DNA of 63,213 bases, taken from assembly GCA_015065215.1 (NCBI GenBank), contig SVQT01000006.1, forward strand, positions 1 through 63,213, written 5' to 3'. The notes below the pieces were generated by a model that did not search any database, was not told the origin of the DNA, and worked only from the letters and a program-made list of their open reading frames with translations. Below, piece by piece: positions 1-8,467 of this stretch. Each line of letters begins with the position of its first letter. The stretch's first letter is position 1. The position numbers and the translations under genes are program-made. The DNA comes from Oscillospiraceae bacterium (lineage in GTDB: Bacteria; Bacillota; Clostridia; Oscillospirales; CAG-272).

Positions 1-507
1 CATGACCTTGTCAATAAAGAAGGAAAAGAGGTCAAGCATGCTACCCAAGCCGTGCTATATCTCATTTCCTGGCCTTGGGTGTTCCTCCTGTACGCTATGC
101 TTTCCCTGTCCCTTGTGAGCATCATTCTCTGCTATGCGGTGCTTTCTCTGCTCACCTATCTTTGGTCGCTTGGCGGCTTCCGCTTCCACGCCTTTATCGG
201 CGAAGCAAAAGACAGCATCTCTGTTAAGGTCAACGGCACTTACTCGGCGCTCTCGCTTGTCGCTCATGTGGCTGTTTGCTGCTTCCTATTCCTCATTGGT
301 CTGATTTGTGCCATTTTGGCAGCTACCGGCACAGCCGGCGTTGTCGGTATCGTTATCGCCGCGCTCATGTATAGCGCTTATTTGGGCTGGACCGTGCTCT
401 ACGGTGCCTTGGTTCTGTGTCGCAAGCCCGCCGTCATTGAGGAAATCGCCGAAACAGCGCAAGATCCTACCGCGCATACTTCAACCACCGAAACACCGCA
501 AGCGTAA
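1..507 (+). CDS. C-terminal part of a multi-pass membrane protein, function unknown
   Basis: The reading frame is open from the left edge to the TAA at 505-507, so the N-terminus lies outside the window. A GTG at 52 could serve as an internal start, but the frame continues upstream (HDLVNKEGKEVKHATQ) and no ribosome binding site precedes that GTG. The visible part holds about three to four hydrophobic segments (around residues 18-50, 85-110 and 115-140 of the visible frame) and a polar Thr/Glu-rich tail (TAQDPTAHTSTTETPQA). I do not recognise a family. It is followed by the hairpin at 532-580 and faces the operon on the other strand. Confidence 0.7.
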   Translation, partial: HDLVNKEGKEVKHATQAVLYLISWPWVFLLYAMLSLSLVSIILCYAVLSLLTYLWSLGGFRFHAFIGEAKDSISVKVNGTYSALSLVAHVAVCCFLFLIGLICAILAATGTAGVVGIVIAALMYSAYLGWTVLYGALVLCRKPAVIEEIAETAQDPTAHTSTTETPQA

Positions 508-531
508 GTTGTTTCATGCCCCATCCGTAAA

Positions 532-580
532 AGCGCGGTATGCGCTGACACTCCGCTTGGAGCGTCGCGCATACCGCGCT
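532..580. terminator. Bidirectional stem-loop terminator
   Basis: Two 14-base arms (532-545 and 567-580) pair perfectly, with a small inner CTCC/GGAG helix in the loop. The hairpin sits between the end of the membrane protein gene and the end of the convergent metallopeptidase gene. Its flanks are only moderately T-rich. Confidence 0.7.
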
Positions 581-584
581 CTGT

Positions 585-1313
585 TTATTCCTCTATCGCA
601 ATCTCCGGGATCGCCGCGGCGGAAAGCGCCCGACGGGCGGCTGCATAGTTGGGATAAAAGCCGGATAAATACCGATAAAAGGCAGGAGAGTGATCCTGAT
701 GCTCAAAATGACAAAACTCGTGAACAATCACATAATCCGCCAAAGCGGGGTCCACAAATAGCAGCTTTTCGTTTAAAGTTATGTGATTTTTCGCGGCGGT
801 ACAGGAACCCCAACGGGAGGACATCCAACGAAAGGTCAATTGGGGGAAAGTAGGTACACGGTGCGCAAAATGCGGATAAATTTGCCGCGCCCTGGCAGTC
901 AGGACCCGCTTTGCCTCGCTTTTTACAAAACGGCGCAACGCCCGCATCACAGCGGCGAAATCCGCAGGGTTGGATACCGGCAGCAGCAATTTGCCGTTTT
1001 GTCGGACGGCAGCACCACGCCCCTTGACCGGCAAAAGGGTGTGTTCCACGCCCTCCAGGGGCAAGCTTGCGCCGCTTTGCGGCAAAAAGGCCGTCTTCAC
1101 ATGGGCAAGCATGCGCGCTCTGGCCTCCCGTAGCCAGTCGGCCTTTTCGGTAAGGAACGCTTCAATGGTGACAAGCGGCATACGCATGGGGGCGGAAACA
1201 TAGATGCTGCCATCCCCACGCACTCGCAGATTCAGCCGCTTGACCGCCTTGCGCTCGCATTCATAAGAGAGCGTTTCATCCCCCAAAGCAAGCAAACGAA
1301 TCTCCTTATTCAT
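585..1313 (-). CDS. YgjP-type (DUF45, M48-like) zinc metallopeptidase
   Basis: The 242-residue product has the hallmark of the YgjP/DUF45 family: a SSRWGSC motif near residues 165-171 followed by the zinc motif HEFCH at 198-202 and a downstream HxDHSPAFY segment. Family members are predicted cytosolic zinc peptidases, some linked to restriction systems, but no restriction genes lie nearby. It is the last gene of a four-gene operon, and its ATG overlaps the ruvX stop by 4 bases, so translation is probably coupled. The family call is firm; the biological substrate is unknown. Confidence 0.88.
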   Translation of the reverse strand: MNKEIRLLALGDETLSYECERKAVKRLNLRVRGDGSIYVSAPMRMPLVTIEAFLTEKADWLREARARMLAHVKTAFLPQSGASLPLEGVEHTLLPVKGRGAAVRQNGKLLLPVSNPADFAAVMRALRRFVKSEAKRVLTARARQIYPHFAHRVPTFPQLTFRWMSSRWGSCTAAKNHITLNEKLLFVDPALADYVIVHEFCHFEHQDHSPAFYRYLSGFYPNYAAARRALSAAAIPEIAIEE

Positions 1314-1759
1314 CGCATTTTCAAACGGTCCAAAGCATTTTGCAAAATGATCTGAGCCGAAAGCGTGTCGATCACTCCTTTGCGCTTTTTTCCTCGGGTG
1401 TTGGTTTCGTTGAGGAAACGGGAAGCGGCCATGGTAGTCATCCGCTCATCCATTAGAGCAAGGGGCAGCTGAGGAGCGCGCTCACCGATCAATTCAGCCA
1501 AACGGCGCACTCGCTCGGCGCGGGGGCCCTCTGTGCCGTTCATATTCACCGGCAAGCCCAGCACCACGCCAACCGCTTGCTGTTCCACAACCGCCGCCAA
1601 GATGGCGTCAGCTGTTTTTTCCAAACCGCCCCCGGGGATATTGCCGATGCCGGAGGCCAGTAATCTTGCCCTGTCTGACACCGCAAGGCCTGTGCGCGCC
1701 TCTCCAAAATCCACCGCCAAAATGCGGCCGACGGTTTGTCTGATCTCCTCAATGCTCAT
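1310..1759 (-). CDS. ruvX: Putative pre-16S rRNA nuclease / Holliday junction resolvase-like RuvX (YqgF)
   Basis: The 149-residue protein is the normal size for YqgF/RuvX. It opens with the RNase H-fold motif AVDFGEARTGLAVSD, whose first Asp is the metal ligand. It continues with GLPVNMNGTEGPRAERVR and the acidic LMDERMTTM segment. The family matures the 5' end of 16S rRNA and has been proposed to resolve Holliday junctions. The start is chosen because AAGGAG lies 7 bases upstream of the ATG. It overlaps the upstream lipase gene by 11 bases and the downstream peptidase gene by 4. Confidence 0.92.
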   Translation of the reverse strand: MSIEEIRQTVGRILAVDFGEARTGLAVSDRARLLASGIGNIPGGGLEKTADAILAAVVEQQAVGVVLGLPVNMNGTEGPRAERVRRLAELIGERAPQLPLALMDERMTTMAASRFLNETNTRGKKRKGVIDTLSAQIILQNALDRLKMR

Positions 1760-2702
1760 GGATGGTCTCCTTCAAAAACGCAATTATATCCTCAAAAACG
1801 GTTTCCTGCTCCGGCTCCCAATGCATCTCATGGCGGCCGCCGGTGTACAGCCGCAGTTTGGCTTTTTCACACCCCGCCGCTATCAGACGGTCATAGATTT
1901 TCCGCACACCTTTGCCATAGCCGCCAACCGGATCCTGATCCCCCGCAAATAGAAAGAGAGGCAGGGATTTCGGCACCCCGTTTGCCCACTTTTTATCTGA
2001 AACGGTATGCAAGAGGGTAAACATGGTATGGTACCCTGCCGTGGTAAACACAAATCTACAAAAAGGATCCGCACGGTATTTATCGCGAACCTCTTGATCT
2101 TTGGAAAGCCAGGAAAAGGAATCCTGTTCCTCTTTAAAGCGGTTATTATAGCTACCAAAGGCAATGGCAGTCAACATCTTACTGCGGTGATGATCCCCCT
2201 TCATCTTCTGGATCATTTTTGTGACTGTCAGCCCAAGGCCGGTAGGCAAATCAGGCCCTGCCGTACCGCTGATCAAAGCGGCTGAAAGCGCATCGCCATA
2301 CCTGGTCAGATACGCGCGGGCCGCAAAGGAACCCATACTGTGTCCGTACAGCACCAACGGCAAATCCGGATAATCGGCACGCATAATAGCCGTCATGGTA
2401 TGCAAATCCTCGATCAGATATTCGGCGCCGTTTTTGGGGTGCGTATAACCAAGCTCATCTTCATCCGGTGCCGTATGACCGTGACCCAGATGATCGTTGC
2501 CGCAAAAAATATACCCATGGGCGCAAAAGCGGCGCGCCCAAGCGTCATAGCGCTGCACATATTCGCACATGCCGTGAGAAAGCTGTATAATCCCCTGATA
2601 GGCAACGCCCTCGGGGCGCCAGATATAGGCATGCACCTTACTCTGGCCGTCGGCAGAGAGAAAGGTCCGCTCCTCAAAAAGAATCTCAATTTTTTTATCC
2701 AT
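1749..2702 (-). CDS. Alpha/beta hydrolase, lysophospholipase / monoacylglycerol lipase type
   Basis: The 317-residue protein has the serine-aminopeptidase S33 / Hydrolase_4 layout: an oxyanion HG motif (LSHGM, about 42-46), GNDHLGHG at 68-75, the nucleophile elbow GHSMG at 120-124 (Ser122), an acid in GDQD (Asp257) and the catalytic His in GGRHEMHW (His291). The likely role is cytosolic hydrolysis of lysophospholipids or monoglycerides. I chose the ATG at 2702, which overlaps the cca stop by 8 bases, because family similarity begins there; a longer in-frame extension has no support. Second gene of the cca operon. Confidence 0.88.
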   Translation of the reverse strand: MDKKIEILFEERTFLSADGQSKVHAYIWRPEGVAYQGIIQLSHGMCEYVQRYDAWARRFCAHGYIFCGNDHLGHGHTAPDEDELGYTHPKNGAEYLIEDLHTMTAIMRADYPDLPLVLYGHSMGSFAARAYLTRYGDALSAALISGTAGPDLPTGLGLTVTKMIQKMKGDHHRSKMLTAIAFGSYNNRFKEEQDSFSWLSKDQEVRDKYRADPFCRFVFTTAGYHTMFTLLHTVSDKKWANGVPKSLPLFLFAGDQDPVGGYGKGVRKIYDRLIAAGCEKAKLRLYTGGRHEMHWEPEQETVFEDIIAFLKETIHEH

Positions 2703-3921
2703 TGATAAAATCCTTTTCCCGACCGATGATCTCGGTCGCCAGTTCAATCAATTTATTTTTTTTGTTTCTCGCTGGATCCTGCCAGCAAAAATCCTGCAAG
2801 CGGGCAAGCATTTCGCCGGTGCGGACAGGCAAAACGCCCAACCTCTCCTGCAATTCCTTGCCATTCACCGCCAGGCGCCTGAGCTCAATAGCGGTACCGT
2901 TTTTCGCTACCGCTTGGCAAAGCTCCGCCGCTTTCGTCACATCCTCACCCAACGCCTGGCGCAAGAGCATTCCGCCAGCGAAAGCTTGCCAATAGCGGCA
3001 CACATGGCGCCTTGCCTCATAAAGATTGGTAGGCAAGGGCTCAGCGGCGGCAAGAAGCAGGTCGCACACCTTTTCGGTAAAGGCGTTGGATGCCTTCAAA
3101 CGGCGGCAAAGCTGCCGTACCGCGCTCGGCTCATCACCAAGCAAAAGAAGCGCTAAGCGCAACTCGGGTTCGGCGGGTAGTGTTGTCAGCGTATGAAAGC
3201 GATTTTCCCGCAAAACGGTATCAAAAAAGACATAGCGAACACAATCTGCCGCCACCAGGGCGTTAAGGCCCTTCTGGGCCGCGGCAGCGGTCAACAAGCG
3301 ACAAAGCTCAGCGAAAACACGCTCGGCCGAAATACGGGCAAGACCTTCTCTGGTGGCTTTTGCCCCTGCCAGCGTCTTTTCTTCAATGGCAAAATCCAAT
3401 TGGGCAGAAAACCGAAAGGCGCGGAGAATACGCAGCGCATCCTCGGTAAAGCGAGCTGCCGGATTCCCTACCGCGCGGATGATCCCCTTTTTTAAATCCT
3501 CTCTGCCCGAAAAAAGGTCGATCAGCCCTTCGCTCTCACTCCAGGCCATCGCGTTTACGGTAAAATCTCTGCGGGAAAGATCATCAGACAGTCGGCGGGT
3601 AAAGGAAACGCTTTCAGGGCGGCGGCTATCCAAATAATCGCCATCTACCCGATGCGTGGTGATCTCGATCGGATTTCCATCGGACAAAACCGTTACGGTA
3701 CCGTGCCTGAGGCCCGTGGGAATCACACGAAAATCCCGGAAAATCTCCAGCACTTCCCCCGGCGTAGCATCGGTGGTAAGATCAAAATCGTGGGGCGCTT
3801 TTCCAAGCAGCAAATCCCGCAAGCTACCGCCTACCAGATACCCCCGATGGCCGGCACGCTCCAACACATCGATAACAGTTTTAACAAACTGTGGCACCCG
3901 TGCGGCAATATCCGTTTCCAT
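2695..3921 (-). CDS. cca: CCA tRNA nucleotidyltransferase
   Basis: The 408-residue enzyme adds or repairs the CCA end of tRNAs. The class II nucleotidyltransferase head is clear: GYLVGGSLRDLLLG then PHDFDLTTDATP with the DxD metal site, followed by the ERxxxE-type region IRAVGNPAARFTEDALRILRA and a C-terminal helical domain. The start at 3921 is preferred over a GTG three codons upstream because a perfect AGGAGG (3930-3935) lies 8 bases before this ATG. It leads an operon with lipase, ruvX and metallopeptidase genes. The tRNA-Thr in this window already encodes its CCA, so repair may be a main role. Confidence 0.95.
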   Translation of the reverse strand: METDIAARVPQFVKTVIDVLERAGHRGYLVGGSLRDLLLGKAPHDFDLTTDATPGEVLEIFRDFRVIPTGLRHGTVTVLSDGNPIEITTHRVDGDYLDSRRPESVSFTRRLSDDLSRRDFTVNAMAWSESEGLIDLFSGREDLKKGIIRAVGNPAARFTEDALRILRAFRFSAQLDFAIEEKTLAGAKATREGLARISAERVFAELCRLLTAAAAQKGLNALVAADCVRYVFFDTVLRENRFHTLTTLPAEPELRLALLLLGDEPSAVRQLCRRLKASNAFTEKVCDLLLAAAEPLPTNLYEARRHVCRYWQAFAGGMLLRQALGEDVTKAAELCQAVAKNGTAIELRRLAVNGKELQERLGVLPVRTGEMLARLQDFCWQDPARNKKNKLIELATEIIGREKDFING

Positions 3922-3965
3922 CTCACACACCTCCTGCTAAAAATGTTTGGCCGTTGTATATCATT

Positions 3966-3994
3966 AGTATAACACATTTTTTCCGCGCTGTAAA
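3966..3994 (-). promoter_or_regulatory. SigA-type promoter of the cca operon
   Basis: On the minus strand TTTACA (3994-3989) and TATACT (3971-3966) are separated by 17 bases, about 45 bases upstream of the cca start. Confidence 0.7.
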
Positions 3995-4121
3995 GAAAAG
4001 CGAATGTCAAAAAATCACCAAACAAAAATTTTCCTTGTTTGGCGCGGCAAAAGAAAGCCACACTAATGGCGAAGATGCTTCTGTTTTTGGCAGAAGTTCC
4101 TTCGAAAGTGAGGTGAAAACC

Positions 4122-4340
4122 ATGCGAATCATTGACCGTATTGCGTTGATTCTGACCATCATCGGTGCCTTGAACTGGGGTGCGATCGGTCTGGCTCAAT
4201 TTGACGTCGTTGCTTGGATTTGCGGCGGCGTGGATACCCTTTTGGCGCGCATCATTTATACCGCTGTCGGCATTGCCGGCGTCTGGTGCGTTACCCTGCT
4301 CTTCCGCAGCGACGAGGAGCGGATGGAAGTCCACGACTGA
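4122..4340 (+). CDS. DUF378 family small membrane protein
   Basis: The 72-residue protein carries the DUF378 signature RIALILTIIGALNWGAIG, then a second hydrophobic segment (IIYTAVGIAGVWCVTLLF) and a short acidic tail. Members such as B. subtilis YuzA are two-helix membrane proteins of unknown function. The ATG at 4122 follows GAGGTG with suitable spacing; an upstream in-frame extension has no binding site and overlaps the cca promoter region. It is monocistronic and ends at the hairpin 4346-4374. Confidence 0.85.
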   Translation: MRIIDRIALILTIIGALNWGAIGLAQFDVVAWICGGVDTLLARIIYTAVGIAGVWCVTLLFRSDEERMEVHD

Positions 4341-4345
4341 CCGTG

Positions 4346-4374
4346 GGGCATACGGCTTTGCCGTATGCCCTTTT
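4346..4374 (+). terminator. Rho-independent terminator after the DUF378 gene
   Basis: A perfect 10-base stem (4346-4355 with 4361-4370) with a 5-base loop is followed by TTTT, 6 bases after the stop codon. Confidence 0.85.
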
Positions 4375-4485
4375 GCTTGTGGGTGAATGATATTATCAAG
4401 TGCAATACCCCAAGAAAATGCGGGATGCTATACGCGCGACCAGATGTGCCCAAAGGGTAACTCTATCTCTTATAGCAACAAACAA

Positions 4486-4540
4486 AGCGAGCGTATGCGT
4501 GATACGCTGTTCAGAGTATCTCGCATACGCTCGCTTTTCT
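4486..4540. terminator. Long imperfect hairpin, probable glnN terminator
   Basis: Arms 4486-4505 and 4516-4535 pair over about 20 bases with one mismatch. The flanking sequence extends the symmetry (TAGCAACAAA at 4472 against TTTGTTGCTA ending near 4550). It is T-rich on both outer sides and lies downstream of glnN on the minus strand, so it can act in either direction. Confidence 0.7.
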
Positions 4541-4601
4541 TTTGTTGCTACAACCTATGATGTTGAGCGAATAAAGCGCCGCTTTGCGTTAATGGCGGCT
4601 T

Positions 4602-6695
4602 TCAAACCCGAAACATCATATCGCCATAGTTCGGCACCGGCCACCACTTGGCGGAAGTCATTGTTTCCATCTCGTCAACAAGGCGGCGGAGCTTATCCAT
4701 TATCGGAATGACCCGCTCGGCAAAGGCGGTCGCCCGCTTTTCACTATCCGCCTTGGCCATAGCTAAAGCGTCGGCCGCCTTTAACTCCTTTGCGGCCAGA
4801 TAGGCCTTGGCCGACAATTCGGATAGCCGCTCGATCAAATCGGTTTCCATACTGATATTGGCGGTAGGCACGACCGAAGTTTTGTCGGCGGCGCCCTTAG
4901 CCACCTCAGCGGCATAGGCGTTCACGGCCGGTAAAATATCACGCATGGCCATTTCTACCATAGTCTGGGCCTCGATATTGATCAGCTTGACATAATTTTC
5001 AAACAGGATCTCGACACGGGAACGGATCTCGGCGGCGTTCATGACCCCATGGGTCTCAAAAAGCTTGATATTCTTTTCTTCCGAGAAGGTTTTAAAAGCG
5101 TCTACCGATGTCTTGAGGTTAAGCAGCCCACGGCGGGCGGCTTCCTTCTTCCATTCAGCGGAATAACCGTTGCCGTTAAAGATGATGCGACTGTGGGCAG
5201 TCAGAGTATCCTTGATCAGCTTTTCCAGTGCGGCATCAAAATCCTCGGCGGCCTCCAAAATGTCGGCAAACTGACGGAAGGACTCTGCCACCGCTGTATT
5301 CAGCACGATATTGGGCATTGCCATATTCTGCGAGGAACCGGGCATGCGGAACTCAAACTTATTGCCGGTAAAAGCAAAGGGCGAGGTGCGGTTACGGTCG
5401 GTCGTATCCTTGGTAAAGGTGGGAACCGAGGGGATACCCAGGTTCATCTTGATGCGACTATGGCTCTTATAGTCGGTGCCGCTGATGATGGAATCCACCA
5501 CCTCTTGCAGATCATCGCCAATAAACATTGAAATCACGGCAGGCGGTGCCTCGTTACCGCCTAAACGGTGATCGTTACCCGGATGAGCGACAGAGAGACG
5601 AAGCAGATCCTGATAGTCGTCCACCGCCTTGACAACAGCGGCCAAAATCAGTAAAAATTGCTTATTCTCAGCAGGGGTCTTACCCGGCTTTAATAAATTT
5701 TTGCCCCCGTCGGTGCCAATCGACCAGTTGTTGTGCTTGCCGGATCCGGCCACGCCAGCATAGGGCTTTTCATGCAGCAGACAAACAAGACCGTGCTGCT
5801 CCGCGATTTTCTTCATATAGGTCATGATCAGCAAATTCTGATCAATGGCCATATTGGTGGTAGAATAAACGGGCGCCAGCTCGTGCTGGGCGGGCGCACC
5901 CTCATTGTGCTTAGTCTTGGCGGGAACACCCATGCGCCAAAGCGCCTCGTCCAGATCCGCCATATAATTCTGAATACGGGTTTTGAGCTCGCCGTAGTAG
6001 TGATCCTCCATTTCCTGTCCCTTAGGGGGCGGCGCACCAAACAAGGTGCGACTGGCGTAGATCAAGTCCTTACGTTTGTCATACATTTCTTTATCAATAA
6101 TGAAATATTCCTGCTCTATGCCCACGGTCGTATTGATGCGGCGTGTCTCGGTATCGCCAAAGAGACGAATGATTCGCACCCCCTCATAAGAAAGTGCGTC
6201 CATCGAGCGCAGAAGCGGCGTTTTGGTATCCAGCGCTTCGCCGGTATAGGAACAAAAAGCGGTGGGAATAAAGAGGGTACCATCCTTGACAAAGGCATAG
6301 GAAGCGGGGTCCCATGCGGTATAGCCTCTTGCCTCAAAGGTAGCGCGCAAGCCCCCCGAAGGAAAAGAGGAAGCATCGGATTCGCCCTTGATCAGCGCTT
6401 TACCGGAAAACTCCATCATTACCTTGCCACCACCAACAGGCGTCAAAAACGCCTCGTGCTTTTCGGCAGTCACACCCGTTAAAGGCTGGAACCAGTGAGT
6501 ATAGTGCGTGGCGCCCTTTTCAATGGCCCAATCCTTCATAGCGGAGGCGACAACATCGGCAATAGAAGCATCTATCTCTTTACCCTGTTCCACCGTACGG
6601 CGCAAAGACTCAAAAACATCTTCGGGCAAGCGCTGTCGCATGACCTCTTCATTAAAGACCATACAACCAAAGAGTTCAGGGATATTTTTTGCCAT
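4602..6695 (-). CDS. glnN: Glutamine synthetase type III
   Basis: The 697-residue protein is far longer than type I enzymes and matches GSIII (GlnN). It has NEGAPAQHELAPVY, GSGKHNNWSIGT, AHPGNDHRLGGNEAPPAV and the family-specific C-terminal helical region. It makes glutamine from glutamate, ammonia and ATP in the cytosol. I start at MAKNIPELFG (6695) because AAAGGTGGAG lies just upstream; a 21-codon extension would run into the promoter. It appears monocistronic, with promoter 6739-6768 and terminator 4486-4540. No type I glnA is in the window. Confidence 0.96.
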   Translation of the reverse strand: MAKNIPELFGCMVFNEEVMRQRLPEDVFESLRRTVEQGKEIDASIADVVASAMKDWAIEKGATHYTHWFQPLTGVTAEKHEAFLTPVGGGKVMMEFSGKALIKGESDASSFPSGGLRATFEARGYTAWDPASYAFVKDGTLFIPTAFCSYTGEALDTKTPLLRSMDALSYEGVRIIRLFGDTETRRINTTVGIEQEYFIIDKEMYDKRKDLIYASRTLFGAPPPKGQEMEDHYYGELKTRIQNYMADLDEALWRMGVPAKTKHNEGAPAQHELAPVYSTTNMAIDQNLLIMTYMKKIAEQHGLVCLLHEKPYAGVAGSGKHNNWSIGTDGGKNLLKPGKTPAENKQFLLILAAVVKAVDDYQDLLRLSVAHPGNDHRLGGNEAPPAVISMFIGDDLQEVVDSIISGTDYKSHSRIKMNLGIPSVPTFTKDTTDRNRTSPFAFTGNKFEFRMPGSSQNMAMPNIVLNTAVAESFRQFADILEAAEDFDAALEKLIKDTLTAHSRIIFNGNGYSAEWKKEAARRGLLNLKTSVDAFKTFSEEKNIKLFETHGVMNAAEIRSRVEILFENYVKLINIEAQTMVEMAMRDILPAVNAYAAEVAKGAADKTSVVPTANISMETDLIERLSELSAKAYLAAKELKAADALAMAKADSEKRATAFAERVIPIMDKLRRLVDEMETMTSAKWWPVPNYGDMMFRV

Positions 6696-6738
6696 GAGAT
6701 CGCTCCACCTTTCTACCAAAATGTCATAATATAGCGAT

Positions 6739-6768
6739 ATTATACATTGCGCTATCACCCTTTGTCAA
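6739..6768 (-). promoter_or_regulatory. SigA-type promoter of glnN
   Basis: On the minus strand a consensus TTGACA (6768-6763) and consensus TATAAT (6744-6739) are separated by 18 bases, 44 bases before the glnN ATG. Confidence 0.8.
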
Positions 6769-6881
6769 GGGATTTCGCCAAATTTTGCTACCGTATTATT
6801 ATATGCGCAAGGCGTTGTTTCAGTGCTTGCGGGGCGACGGCAAAGAGAAAAACAGAAAAGCGGAAAAAATCAAAAAAACTC

Positions 6882-6910
6882 TTGCCAACCGCCAATTTTT
6901 ATGATATAAT
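6882..6910 (+). promoter_or_regulatory. SigA-type promoter of tRNA-Thr
   Basis: TTGCCA (6882-6887) and TATAAT (6905-6910) are spaced 17 bases apart. The predicted start is a few bases before the tRNA 5' end at 6924. Confidence 0.85.
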
Positions 6911-6923
6911 ATAAAATAAGTTC

Positions 6924-6998
6924 GCTGGTGTAGCACAGTGGTAGTGCAGCTGATTCGTAATCAGCAGGTCGAGGGTTCAATCCCCTCCACCAGCTCCA
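6924..6998 (+). tRNA. tRNA-Thr (anticodon CGT), CCA encoded
   Basis: A full cloverleaf can be drawn: acceptor GCTGGTG pairs with CACCAGC (6988-6994), the anticodon stem GCTGA/TCAGC encloses loop TTCGTAA with anticodon CGT at 6956-6958, and the T-loop contains GGTTCAATCCC. The discriminator is T (6995) and CCA follows at 6996-6998. It reads ACG codons. It is a single-gene unit with its own promoter and the terminator at 6999-7039. Confidence 0.97.
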
Positions 6999-7039
6999 AG
7001 CAAAAAGCAGATCTCGCAAAAAGGGATCTGCTTTTTGCT
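6999..7039 (+). terminator. Terminator of tRNA-Thr
   Basis: A 15-base stem (6999-7013 with 7025-7039) whose 3' arm contains TTTTT follows the tRNA directly. Confidence 0.85.
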
Positions 7040-7076
7040 ATATTTTGCGTATTTTGTATTTTTTTGTAATAAATTC

Positions 7077-7105
7077 TTCCATCTTACGGCATTTTGTGAT
7101 ACAAT
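7077..7105 (+). promoter_or_regulatory. Possible promoter of the metF-metH operon
   Basis: TTCCAT (7077-7082) and TACAAT (7100-7105) are 17 bases apart. The -35 is weak. I see no SAM, cobalamin or T-box leader in the short space before the first gene. Confidence 0.45.
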
Positions 7106-7139
7106 GGAATAAGAAAAGCTTTTTGTGGGAGGTGAAACC

Positions 7140-7592
7140 TTGACAGACCGCGTCAACGCCTTTTGCTTACAATATGCCCTCAGACGGGGCGAGATCTTGA
7201 CCGTTGCCGACCGATTTGCCGACGCCCTGGAGGAGGACTATCGCCTGAACCGAGACATGTTTGACATCCACCGCTTGTCCTTCTCGCAAAACAAGCATCC
7301 CAACAAAACCATGCGGGCACTGGAGGCAGACCTTTCACGAAAGGATCTTTCCTTTCTCTGTATGCTCGCGGCACTTTCTGACACCGGCATGGAGAAAAGT
7401 CAAGGGCTTGGCAACTTACAGGAGCCGGAACGCTTTGCTGATGCCGCCGCCGCGCTTTTTGGGGAATTGTCCGGGTGCGCCCCTGCCATCTCCTATCTTG
7501 CCCAAAAATTAACCGAGATCAAGGCGGAACACGCTTTGAAACGATTGCGTATAGCCATCCTGGCGATGGAAACCAATAATTGCCGAAAGTGA
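7140..7592 (+). CDS. Unrecognised 150-residue protein leading the metF-metH operon
   Basis: I start at the TTG (7140) because GGAGGTG ends 5 bases before it; a GTG at 7125 overlaps that binding site. The product is soluble, mostly helical in appearance and has no signal peptide, membrane segment or metal motif that I recognise. Its end, rich in Lys, Arg and Leu (EHALKRLRIAILAMETNNCRK), may form an amphipathic helix. It is 8 bases upstream of metF and on the same transcript as the methionine synthase genes, so a role in folate, cobalamin or methionine metabolism is a fair guess from context only. Confidence 0.75.
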   Translation: MTDRVNAFCLQYALRRGEILTVADRFADALEEDYRLNRDMFDIHRLSFSQNKHPNKTMRALEADLSRKDLSFLCMLAALSDTGMEKSQGLGNLQEPERFADAAAALFGELSGCAPAISYLAQKLTEIKAEHALKRLRIAILAMETNNCRK

Positions 7593-7600
7593 GAAAAACG

Positions 7601-8467
7601 ATGAAAATCAGTAGCATATTAAACACCGATAAGCCTGTTCTTTCCTTTGAGGTCTTTCCGCCAAAATCAAGCAGTCCCGCCCCCGAAAGCATCATTCAGG
7701 CAGTAGAGGAAATTGCCGCCCTCTCGCCCCCTTTCATGAGTGTCACCTGCGGCGCAGGCGGTACAACAGTGGGCTTTACCAATACCATTGCGGCACATAT
7801 TCAAAACGATCTGGGCGTCCCCTCGGTGGCGCATCTCACCTGCGTTGGCACCAGGCGTGAGGACATCCGCGCTCAATTGCAAGAAATAAAAGCCCTTGGC
7901 ATCGAAAACATCTTTGCCCTGCGCGGCGATCTGCCCAATGGCATGACTCCTGCCGCATTGGATTTCAAGCACGCTACCGACTTGGTGCGAGAGATCCGGG
8001 GGGCGGGGGAGTTTTGCATTGGCTGTGCCGCTTATCCCGAGGGGCATCCCGAATCCCCCTCGCAAAAAGAGGACATCCGCTACCTTGCCCAAAAGGTTGC
8101 CGCCGGATGCGATTTTTTGACCACTCAGATGTTTTTTGACAACAACATCCTTTACAATTTTCTCTATAAGGTCCGCGACGCCGGCATCCGCGTGCCTGTC
8201 ATCGCAGGCATCATGCCTGTAACAAACGCCAAGCAGATCGGGCGGATCGCTCAGCTGGGTGGCAATATGATCCCCCCCAGATTTTTGCGAATTGTCGACC
8301 GCTTTGGGGATGATCCCCGCGCCATGAAGCAGGCAGGCATCGCCTTTGCCACCGAACAGATCATTGATTTGCTGGCCAACGGCGTGAACGCCATTCATGT
8401 TTATTCTATGAACAAGCCGGATGTTGCCGCTGCTATCCTCACTCAGCTTTCGGAGATTTTGAAATGA
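7601..8467 (+). CDS. metF: Methylenetetrahydrofolate reductase
   Basis: The 288-residue protein is a MetF-type TIM barrel: it begins with PVLSFEVFPPKSS (catalytic Glu in FEVFPPK) and continues with HLTCVGTRR, FALRGDLPNG, GCAAYPEGHPES and FLTTQMFFDNN, all typical of the FAD enzyme. It reduces 5,10-methylene-THF to 5-methyl-THF, the methyl donor for MetH encoded downstream. The start at 7601 is where family similarity begins. Its stop overlaps the next gene by 4 bases (ATGA), indicating coupling. Confidence 0.95.
   Translation: MKISSILNTDKPVLSFEVFPPKSSSPAPESIIQAVEEIAALSPPFMSVTCGAGGTTVGFTNTIAAHIQNDLGVPSVAHLTCVGTRREDIRAQLQEIKALGIENIFALRGDLPNGMTPAALDFKHATDLVREIRGAGEFCIGCAAYPEGHPESPSQKEDIRYLAQKVAAGCDFLTTQMFFDNNILYNFLYKVRDAGIRVPVIAGIMPVTNAKQIGRIAQLGGNMIPPRFLRIVDRFGDDPRAMKQAGIAFATEQIIDLLANGVNAIHVYSMNKPDVAAAILTQLSEILK

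Noticed and set aside
7040-7139. SAM, cobalamin or T-box leader before the metF-metH operon
   Set aside because: The space is too short and I see none of the conserved core elements.
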